Source: Legionellales bacterium
GTDB taxonomy: Bacteria; Pseudomonadota; Gammaproteobacteria; Legionellales; Legionellaceae
Direction of reading: 5' to 3'
Assembly: GCA_020050955.1 (NCBI GenBank)
Contig: JAGVJT010000196.1
Coordinates: 1-6,643, forward strand
Length of the DNA: 6,643 bases
In this document: in pieces, positions 1 through 5,194 of the stretch
Layout of the letters: each line of letters begins with the position of its first letter
How positions within the stretch are numbered: position 1 is the first letter of the stretch
Position numbers and translations under genes: made by a program
Notes under the pieces: model-generated
Databases searched by the model: none
What the model was told of the DNA's origin: nothing
Seen by the model: the letters and a program-made list of their open reading frames with translations, nothing else

Positions 1-1
1 A

Positions 2-289
2 AATTACTTAAATGAACGCATGAAGCGCCCGAATCATTACCAAGTTGCCAACGCATATGGTGCAGCTCTTGCAGAAGTATGTGGTTCAATCGATGTGATT
101 CGCCAACTCGCACATCATAAACAAACCATCATGGATGAGTTAGAACAAGAGGCTATCGAACAGGCTCTGATACAAGGTGCTTCCATCGAAAGCGTACGCA
201 TCATTGAAAAACGGTTGCTACCGTTTTACTACATGGACAATCAATTGACGCGAATCATTATCACAGCAGCTGGGAGAAAAACAATGTAA
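2..289 (+). CDS. Hydantoinase/oxoprolinase (HyuA-like) family protein, 3' end only
   Basis: The reading frame is open to the left edge, so this is the last 95 residues of a longer protein. The ATG at position 20 is internal, not a start. The segment reads RPNHYQVANAYGAALAEVCG, followed by an acidic helix, GAS-x-ESVRIIEKR, LPFYYMDNQLTRI and a final AAG. This matches the C-terminal part of HyuA-type proteins: the vANAiGAA glycine/alanine motif near the nucleotide-binding fold, then a 'GA-x-x-x-SVRIVE...lpYlpgN-x-tRI-x-v-x-AaG' tail. Family members are cytoplasmic ATP-dependent enzymes of the 5-oxoprolinase/N-methylhydantoinase group. The substrate cannot be told from this fragment. The gene ends convergently with the downstream minus-strand gene, with an inverted-repeat element between them. 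The family call is fairly sure; the function is open. Confidence 0.72.
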   Translation, partial: NYLNERMKRPNHYQVANAYGAALAEVCGSIDVIRQLAHHKQTIMDELEQEAIEQALIQGASIESVRIIEKRLLPFYYMDNQLTRIIITAAGRKTM

Positions 290-302
290 ACCTACTCAAG
301 TA

Positions 303-376
303 CGTCATCCTGAGGATCTCTAATTGCACAAGATCGATGCTATTTCAGGCAACCCTTCACTGCATTCAGGATGACG
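303..376. repeat. 74-bp inverted-repeat element, REP/MITE-like
   Basis: The element has perfect 11-bp terminal inverted repeats, CGTCATCCTGA at 303-313 and TCAGGATGACG at 366-376. A nested 5-bp stem (GATCT 315-319 with AGATC 331-335) lies inside, and a second TCAGG at 345-349 could pair with CCTGA in the left arm. It fills most of the gap between two convergent genes. GTCATCCTGAG-type ends are typical of dispersed palindromic repeats in many bacterial genomes. Only one copy is in the window, so dispersal is inferred. A terminator role is possible, but the 52-bp loop and the lack of a T-run argue against a simple intrinsic terminator. No clear target-site duplication is visible. Confidence 0.5.
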
Positions 377-437
377 GTTATTCTTTGTAGGCAATGAAAA
401 AACAGATCGATTGTCGTATCATTCCCGAGCAGACCCT

Positions 438-917
438 CTACGTTGGAGAGCAAACACCAATATAAACGTTAACATGTGTTTCATCTAAATAAACTTCAAA
501 ATCAGTTTCATACATTCGTTTTGGCGCATCAGGACGATTAAAATAACGCCATATTTCTTGCCAAACCGCGATAACAGCCTGTGGCATAACACCTTGATTT
601 TTAAAAACAAGATAACATCCTGACTTAATCGTTACATCATACAACGAAGACGCATGAAAAGACGTGACGACTGCTCTACCTGCTGTAACGGTATAAAAGC
701 CGAAATGATCTGTTTCATAATTTGCATACACACCATAACACGCGCCACTTAAACACGCATTGCTAGGATTTAATAATGGCTCAGATTGAAAATCAGCCCA
801 TAACACGCCTAATTTGGCAGTTTTCATGTCACTTTCATCTGCGTTTCTCGTTCTTGTTTGCAATCCTTTCACTGTGAACGAATCCAATCTTTCATACGTC
901 GGACTTTCTATATTCAT
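438..917 (-). CDS. GyrI-like/Cass2-type effector-binding domain protein
   Basis: This 159-residue protein is a stand-alone effector-binding domain with no helix-turn-helix. The family (Cass2/AraC_E_bind/GyrI-like) uses a cleft between two SHS2-like halves to bind small, often cationic or drug-like molecules. Visible family features are VKGLQTRTRN near residues 16-25, YGVYANYETDHFGFYTVTAG at 61-80, the VWQEIWRYF helix at 118-126 and the DFEVYLDETHVNVYIGV end strand at 139-155. The length is normal for a complete single-domain member. The start ATG (915-917) is supported by AAGGA 6 bases upstream (924-928 on the plus strand). The gene is divergent from miaE, and its upstream region carries a palindrome and a plausible promoter. 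It may bind a ligand or act as a transcription partner; the ligand is unknown. Cytoplasmic. Confidence 0.82.
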   Translation of the reverse strand: MNIESPTYERLDSFTVKGLQTRTRNADESDMKTAKLGVLWADFQSEPLLNPSNACLSGACYGVYANYETDHFGFYTVTAGRAVVTSFHASSLYDVTIKSGCYLVFKNQGVMPQAVIAVWQEIWRYFNRPDAPKRMYETDFEVYLDETHVNVYIGVCSPT

Positions 918-931
918 GCTTATTCCTTAGA

Positions 932-957
932 TTATCGTGTTTAAGAAACGATAACAC
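932..957. promoter_or_regulatory. Overlapping palindromes, possible operator
   Basis: TTATCGT (932-938) and ACGATAA (948-954) form a perfect 7-bp inverted repeat with a 9-base spacer. GTGTT (937-941) and AACAC (953-957) form a second, overlapping 5-bp pair. The site lies 15 bases upstream of the minus-strand effector-binding gene and covers its proposed -10 region and transcription start, which is where a repressor would sit. No regulator gene is visible in the window, so the binding protein is unknown. A chance palindrome in AT-rich DNA cannot be excluded. Confidence 0.35.
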
Positions 958-980
958 ACTAAAGTGACAGATTTTGTCAG
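951..980 (-). promoter_or_regulatory. Possible sigma70 promoter for the effector-binding gene
   Basis: On the minus strand, CTGACA (plus-strand 975-980, 5 of 6 matches to TTGACA) is followed after 18 bases by TGTTAT (plus-strand 951-956, 4 of 6 matches to TATAAT). Transcription would start near 944, leaving a leader of about 27 bases with the AAGGA ribosome site. This is a consensus match by eye only. Confidence 0.3.
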
Positions 981-1000
981 TAGCTCTTAAAAGTTATCTA

Positions 1001-1029
1001 TTGAGGTTTCGAGTAAATCCTGGTAATTT
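1001..1029 (+). promoter_or_regulatory. Possible extended -10 promoter for miaE
   Basis: TTGAGG (1001-1006) and TAATTT (1024-1029) are 17 bases apart, and the -10 is preceded by TGG, which fits an extended -10 (TGn). The -10 match itself is weak (3 of 6). A start near 1036 would give a leader of about 25 bases before the ATG at 1061. This fits the choice of that ATG over the TTG at 974, which would lie upstream of the promoter. Confidence 0.2.
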
Positions 1030-1060
1030 TTGCACCACTTTAACGACGACACTAGATACA

Positions 1061-1699
1061 ATGCCTAAAGCAACACTGGATGATATCCAGGCTATTCAAG
1101 TCTTTCTACATACACCAACACCCGACGCATGGCTTGAACATGCTGTAAAAAACATCCCGACATTACTTATTGACCACGCTCACTGTGAGCGTAAAGCCGC
1201 AGCAACGGCACTTAATTTTATCAGCAAATACGCCAAAGAAAGCGCACTTGTTGCAATCATGTCACCCTTGGCTCGTGAAGAATTACTCCATTTTGAAAAA
1301 GTCATGCAGCTCTTGCATGAGCGTAATATTGCATTTGGTGCGTTAAAGCCGTCGCAATATGCTCAAAAATTGCATAAAAAAATCACGAATCAAAATTACT
1401 ATAAGCATTTAGCCGATGAATTAATCATTGGTGCCATCATTGAAGCTCGTTCTTGTGAGCGCTTTCATGCACTTGCGCCCAAACTTCAAGATAAAGCACT
1501 TGCACGTTTTTATTCGTCGCTTGTGAAAGCCGAAGCTCGGCATTTTCAAGATTATTTACAACTTGCAAAGTACTATTGCCCTGATGATAGTGAACAACGT
1601 ATTCAGCAGTTTTTAGACATTGAACGACAATTGATTCTTTCACAAGATACTGTGTTTCGTTTTCACGGCGGGCTTCCTCCATCAATAACTGTCGTTTAA
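1061..1699 (+). CDS. miaE: tRNA-(ms2io6A)-hydroxylase, MiaE
   Basis: MiaE is a non-haem diiron monooxygenase of the ferritin-like fold. It hydroxylates the isopentenyl group of 2-methylthio-N6-isopentenyladenosine at tRNA position 37. The 212-residue product has the family order: PTPDAWLEHA (residues 19-28), LLIDHAHCERKAA with Glu43, AREELLHFE with the ExxH pair Glu74/His77, IIEARSCERFHAL with candidate ligands Glu128 and Glu133, and VKAEARHF with the ExxH pair Glu158/His161. The usual FRFHGG ending is present. The frame is open back to a TTG at 974, but those extra 29 residues are not family-like and known short MiaE proteins begin just before the TPDAW motif, so the ATG at 1061 is preferred. 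No clear Shine-Dalgarno precedes either start. The next gene follows after 65 bases. Confidence 0.92.
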   Translation: MPKATLDDIQAIQVFLHTPTPDAWLEHAVKNIPTLLIDHAHCERKAAATALNFISKYAKESALVAIMSPLAREELLHFEKVMQLLHERNIAFGALKPSQYAQKLHKKITNQNYYKHLADELIIGAIIEARSCERFHALAPKLQDKALARFYSSLVKAEARHFQDYLQLAKYYCPDDSEQRIQQFLDIERQLILSQDTVFRFHGGLPPSITVV

Positions 1700-1764
1700 A
1701 CATCTATAATGCGCATCATCATCTGTGTACAATGGTAAACATCAATCATAATAAATGGTAATAT

Positions 1765-2886
1765 ATGTCAACCTCTGACATTGGATTGCATAAAAAAGAA
1801 TTAGATACACCGTGTTTAATCATTGATAAAAATAAACTTGAACGTAATTTACAACGCATGCGCGATCATGCTATCAAACATCACGTCGATGTTAGACCTC
1901 ATTGTAAAACACACAAATGCTCACAGTTAGCTCGCTATCAAATGACCTATGGTGCCATCGGCCTTAGTGTTGCGAAAGTATCCGAGGCGCATGCACTCAT
2001 TTCACAAGGCTTGACCGAGATTCTCATCACATCCCCTGTTGTCACCTCACGAAAAATACAAACGCTTCTTTCGTGCATCAAAAAAGCGCCTAATCTTATC
2101 GTTGTTCTTGATAATTTAGACAATGCCGAAACACTGCATCACGCGGCAGAAGAGATGCAACAAAAAATTAACGTGTTGGTTGATCTTGATCCTGGTATTG
2201 GTCGCACAGGTGTGCGTTTTGAACATGCGCTCACTTTTGGCACGAAGATTCATGCCATGCCATGGCTTCATTTAATGGGTTTACAGTGTTATGCCGGTAA
2301 TTTGCAACATATTTCATCGTTTGAAGAACGTAAAAAACGCTCGCTTGACATCATGCAACAAGCAAGCGAGATGCGTCGAATGTTTCAAGAGCATCATCTT
2401 CCTTGCCCTATCTTAACCGGTACCGGAACGGGAACTTATGACATAGACATCCATGCAACTGGCGTCACAGAAATTCAACCTGGCTCTTACACTGTCATGG
2501 ATGTCGAATATGCAGACATTGAATCACGCGAACATACCAACCATGCCTTTGAACATGCCTTAACCATGCTCACTACCGTGATTAGCAGCAATCGTCAAGA
2601 GCATGTTACCGTTGATGCCGGCACGAAATCCCTTTACGTGGATGCTATGCATAAACCTCAAATCATCAGTCACCCGCATTTACAATACGACTGGGGTGGC
2701 TTTGGCGATGAGCATGGAAAAATCACAGCTCGCTCGGATGAAGCATTACCCTCTAATCAAGATGTTTTAGAACTTATTGTCCCTCATTGTGACCCAACCA
2801 TTAATTTATTCGATTATTTTTATGTGATTGAAAATGACCATGTCATTGATAAATGGGCCATTGATTTGCGTGGCAAATCACAATAA
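1765..2886 (+). CDS. PLP enzyme of the D-threonine aldolase / DSD1 family
   Basis: This 373-residue cytoplasmic fold-type III PLP enzyme has an alanine-racemase-like barrel (about residues 14-240) and a C-terminal D-serine-dehydratase-like domain (about 265-357). The PLP lysine is probably Lys48 in RPHCKTHK (44-51). GTGTGTYDID (219-228) fits the PLP phosphate-binding loop, and the metal site is HCD (His341, Asp343) in PHCDPTINLFD. In characterised relatives, metal-dependent D-threonine aldolases have His-x-Asp while eukaryotic D-serine dehydratases have His-x-Cys. The His-Cys-Asp order here therefore leans toward an aldolase acting on D-threonine or other beta-hydroxy D-amino acids, although D-serine breakdown is possible. 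The ATG at 1765 places the LDTPCLIID strand near the N-terminus, as usual. Its ribosome site is weak (TGGTAA); a perfect TATAAT at 1705-1710 lacks a good -35. The Nudix gene follows 38 bases downstream, probably in the same operon. Confidence 0.85.
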   Translation: MSTSDIGLHKKELDTPCLIIDKNKLERNLQRMRDHAIKHHVDVRPHCKTHKCSQLARYQMTYGAIGLSVAKVSEAHALISQGLTEILITSPVVTSRKIQTLLSCIKKAPNLIVVLDNLDNAETLHHAAEEMQQKINVLVDLDPGIGRTGVRFEHALTFGTKIHAMPWLHLMGLQCYAGNLQHISSFEERKKRSLDIMQQASEMRRMFQEHHLPCPILTGTGTGTYDIDIHATGVTEIQPGSYTVMDVEYADIESREHTNHAFEHALTMLTTVISSNRQEHVTVDAGTKSLYVDAMHKPQIISHPHLQYDWGGFGDEHGKITARSDEALPSNQDVLELIVPHCDPTINLFDYFYVIENDHVIDKWAIDLRGKSQ

Positions 2887-2911
2887 CACACATAGACAAC
2901 ACACTCATCGC

Positions 2912-2917
2912 AAGGAG
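2912..2917 (+). promoter_or_regulatory. Strong ribosome-binding site of the Nudix gene
   Basis: AAGGAG lies 7 bases before the ATG at 2925. It is the core of a CAAGGAGCG string repeated exactly before the next gene, and it fixes the start of the Nudix gene. Confidence 0.75.
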
Positions 2918-2924
2918 CGTTATC

Positions 2925-3545
2925 ATGAGTCATGGATTTGATTGGCTACGTTGGATTTCAGAAGCACAAGCCATCGCACAAGCGGGGTTAACTTACACGA
3001 ATAATCCGTTTGATAAAGAACGTTACATTCGCTTAAGAGAAATGATTGCCATGTTGGCCGGGCATTGCTTAGAGCATGACAAAGAAGAAATTGAGCATTT
3101 GTTTACCATTGAAAAAGGTTATGCAACACCAAAGCTTGATGTGCGTGCTTTTATGCTAAAAGATGATCATGTTTTACTGGTACGCGAGCGAGCCGATCAA
3201 TTATGGACACTTCCTGGCGGATGGATTGATGTGAACGAATCTCCCTCTGAATCCGTCATTCGCGAAACAAAAGAAGAAACAGGATTTGATGTCTCTGTCA
3301 CTCGATTATTAGCCCTTTGGGATAAACAAAAGCACGATCACCCTCCCCAATGGCCGCATATTTATAAATGCTTTTTCCATTGCGAAATCATCGGCGGAGA
3401 AGCTACGCCTAACTTAGAAATATCTGACATTGATTTTTTTCCCATTCATCAGCTCCCACCTTTATCCACGCCTCGTGTCACACAAAAACAAATTGAGCGT
3501 TTACATGATATCGTAACTCAACAACACACCATTCAAGTTGATTAA
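2925..3545 (+). CDS. Nudix hydrolase with NUDIX_N domain
   Basis: Nudix enzymes cleave nucleoside diphosphates linked to another moiety, using Mg2+ or Mn2+ held by the Nudix box. This 206-residue protein has an N-terminal helical NUDIX_N region (about residues 5-65: WLRWISEAQAIAQAGL, then RYIRLREMIAML) and a Nudix fold from about 68. The Nudix box is complete and perfect: Gly99, Glu105, Arg113-Glu114, Glu117-Glu118 and Gly120-Phe121 satisfy Gx5Ex7REUxEExGU, preceded by LWTLPGGW. NUDIX_N members studied in Bacillus include a CDP-choline pyrophosphatase, and ADP-ribose-like substrates are reported for relatives. The substrate here cannot be read from sequence. It is cytoplasmic, with no signal peptide. 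It sits between the PLP enzyme and the transporter with short gaps, so it is likely co-transcribed; a role tied to its neighbours is only inferred. Confidence 0.9.
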   Translation: MSHGFDWLRWISEAQAIAQAGLTYTNNPFDKERYIRLREMIAMLAGHCLEHDKEEIEHLFTIEKGYATPKLDVRAFMLKDDHVLLVRERADQLWTLPGGWIDVNESPSESVIRETKEETGFDVSVTRLLALWDKQKHDHPPQWPHIYKCFFHCEIIGGEATPNLEISDIDFFPIHQLPPLSTPRVTQKQIERLHDIVTQQHTIQVD

Positions 3546-3558
3546 AAAAATACTTATC

Positions 3559-3564
3559 AAGGAG
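3559..3564 (+). promoter_or_regulatory. Strong ribosome-binding site of the POT transporter gene
   Basis: AAGGAG lies 5 bases before the ATG at 3570, in the same CAAGGAGCG context found before the Nudix gene. With only 24 bases between the Nudix stop and this ATG, translation from a shared message is likely. Confidence 0.75.
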
Positions 3565-3569
3565 CGCTC

Positions 3570-5054
3570 ATGACCATGCTAACCGCTGAAATCATTAAAA
3601 AGCAGCAAACCACTAATATTGTCATGATCACTTTTTGGAGCCAATTTTCAGCTTATGCACTTGAATCTATCTTAATTTTATTTTTAACCAGGCCATTGCT
3701 CATGCATGGGCTTGGTTATGATCAAGCAAAAGCCTATGCCTTCATGGGCATTAGCCAAGCTACTGGGTATTTAATGCCTATTTTAGGCGGCTACATGGCT
3801 GATCATATTTTAGGGCTTCGGCGAAGCATTCTGTTTGGAAGTTTTTTACTTGCCAGTGCTTATTTACTCATCATGCTCAGCGGACACACAATCGCACAAT
3901 TCGGTGACAAATTATTTATCATTGCCTATGCGTTAACGCCTGCGGCTGGCTCATTACTTATGGGGACTGCATCCGGCATGGTGTCTCGCATTTACTCTGA
4001 TAACGCCACTGGTGCAAAAACAGCCATGACATTTTATTACATGGCAATTAATGTTGGCGCATTGCTTGCAACATTTATTGCACCCTCTTTATTGGAAAGT
4101 CATTATGGGCCGCTTTCCGTGCTTGCATTAACATTCGTCGGCAAATCAATTGCTGCCGTAAATTTTTTGTATCGCTACAAACTGTACGATAACATTGTGC
4201 TCTACCATGACAAAATAGCCTTATCCTCTAAAGCAAAATGGCAATTTTTTAGCTATGTGACGAGTATTTATGTGTTTACATTATACGCTTACTCGCATAT
4301 TTTTATCGCAAGTATCATCGTTTCGATTTGTTGCTTTTTAGGCATGCTAGGCTTTGTTATTAAAACATGCGCCTTGCAAGGTGAATCTTATTACAAGCAG
4401 CTGATTGCATGCTTATTGATTTTTGAAGCAGTCGTATTTTTTGTCATCTACCTTCAAATGAACAGCACCTTGATCTTATTCGCCGCACAAAACACCAATG
4501 ATCGCTTATTTGGTTTTGCCATCTCGCCTGCTCAATATCAAGTCATTAATCCCATTCTTATCATCACCATTGGATTGCAACTGCCTCGCTTTTATAAAAA
4601 ATTTCCACGCTTTACTATTCCGTATCAATTCGCCGTCGGGACATTATTAGCCAGTAGCGCACTTCTTTTTATGGCATACATGACAACTTATCACGCTCAT
4701 GATGGCATCATTAGCGGAAACGTGATTGCATGCACCTATTTTTTTATTACTTTAGCCGAATTATGCGTCAGCGCCATTGGTCTTAGCATGATTGGGCTTT
4801 ATTGTGATAGCCAACACTTAGGTGTCGCCATGGGTGCTTGGTATTTGAGTTGTTCATTGGCAAGCAGCTTATCTGGTGGCATTGCACAATGGGTTGCCCT
4901 TCCTCAAACCATGTCACCGCAACAAAGCCTACCTATTTATCAAGATTATTACGCATGGATGGGCTCCATTGCCTTTTTATTAGGATTAAGCATGCTATTG
5001 GGTGCTTTTTTGTTGCATCGCTTTATGAAAAAGCGCTCTTTCTTGCTAACATAA
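3570..5054 (+). CDS. POT/PTR2-family (MFS) peptide transporter, atypical TM1
   Basis: POT proteins are inner-membrane major facilitator carriers, mostly proton-driven di/tripeptide importers. The 494 residues are strongly hydrophobic, with roughly 12-14 membrane segments. Family marks are GGYMADHILGLRR (73-85, loop 2-3), FYYMAINVGAL (155-165, the PTR2 second signature), the YLQMNST (294-300) and QYQVINPIL (322-330) region of TM7-8, AELCVSAIGLSM (396-407) with Glu397 matching the conserved TM10 glutamate, and GAWYLSCSLASSLSGG (422-437). The TM1 ExxERFxxY motif is not kept: the aligned residues are Thr21, Ser24 and Gln25, while Phe26 and Tyr29 remain. The canonical glutamates and arginine involved in proton coupling and peptide carboxylate binding are thus absent, so substrate or coupling may differ. 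It lies between the Nudix gene and an NRPS; carrying a peptide linked to that pathway is conceivable but unproven. Confidence 0.85.
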   Translation: MTMLTAEIIKKQQTTNIVMITFWSQFSAYALESILILFLTRPLLMHGLGYDQAKAYAFMGISQATGYLMPILGGYMADHILGLRRSILFGSFLLASAYLLIMLSGHTIAQFGDKLFIIAYALTPAAGSLLMGTASGMVSRIYSDNATGAKTAMTFYYMAINVGALLATFIAPSLLESHYGPLSVLALTFVGKSIAAVNFLYRYKLYDNIVLYHDKIALSSKAKWQFFSYVTSIYVFTLYAYSHIFIASIIVSICCFLGMLGFVIKTCALQGESYYKQLIACLLIFEAVVFFVIYLQMNSTLILFAAQNTNDRLFGFAISPAQYQVINPILIITIGLQLPRFYKKFPRFTIPYQFAVGTLLASSALLFMAYMTTYHAHDGIISGNVIACTYFFITLAELCVSAIGLSMIGLYCDSQHLGVAMGAWYLSCSLASSLSGGIAQWVALPQTMSPQQSLPIYQDYYAWMGSIAFLLGLSMLLGAFLLHRFMKKRSFLLT

Positions 5055-5113
5055 GTAGCATGAAACATGACCTTATTTTAAAAGGTTACCGATTGATTAA
5101 TCACCTATTTGCC

Positions 5114-5143
5114 TTGATTGATAAACAATGATTACGGTAAACT
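5114..5143 (+). promoter_or_regulatory. Possible promoter for the NRPS gene
   Basis: TTGATT (5114-5119) and TAAACT (5138-5143) are 18 bases apart, each matching 4 of 6 consensus positions. They lie in the 140-base gap after the transporter. Transcription would begin near 5150, about 45 bases before the NRPS ATG. The gap shows no clear terminator, so read-through from the transporter is also possible. Confidence 0.25.
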
Positions 5144-5187
5144 ATGTCTTTTTCGTCGCATCATCCTGGCATGTGTGCGTTACACTG

Positions 5188-5192
5188 AAGGA
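5188..5192 (+). promoter_or_regulatory. Closely spaced ribosome-binding site of the NRPS gene
   Basis: AAGGA is only 2 bases from the ATG at 5195, shorter than the usual 5-9. An in-frame TGA at 5186-5188 means this ATG is the first possible in-frame start. Translation may be weak or depend on other leader features. Confidence 0.45.
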
Positions 5193-5194
5193 AC

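Noticed and set aside
414..437. Segment with ATTCCCGAGCAG resembling another common dispersed repeat (CATTCCCG-type)
   Set aside because: No matching inverted arm is present nearby, so the similarity is too short to call.
965..979. TGACA-N5-TGTCA inverted repeat
   Set aside because: The arms are only 5 bp and overlap the candidate -35, so it is too short to claim as an operator on its own.
1437..1703. Minus-strand open frame of 88 codons
   Set aside because: It lies wholly antisense to miaE, has no recognisable domain and no ribosome site, and the miaE frame has clear catalytic motifs.
1705..1710. Perfect TATAAT as a promoter for the PLP enzyme gene
   Set aside because: No acceptable -35 hexamer is found 16-18 bases upstream and there is no TG extension, so it is not listed as a feature.
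5070..5086. Possible terminator after the transporter (ACCTT/AAGGT hairpin)
   Set aside because: The stem is only 5 bp and is not followed by a T-run, so it does not meet the form of an intrinsic terminator.
4838..5131. Plus-strand open frame of 97 codons overlapping the transporter 3' end
   Set aside because: It is a shifted frame of the POT gene, whose conserved TM10-12 motifs are in the other frame. The tail after 5054 shows no domain.
5114..5140. Fur box upstream of the NRPS gene (looked for because serine NRPSs can be siderophore enzymes)
   Set aside because: The best alignment to the 19-bp Fur consensus matches only about a third of positions, no better than chance in AT-rich DNA.
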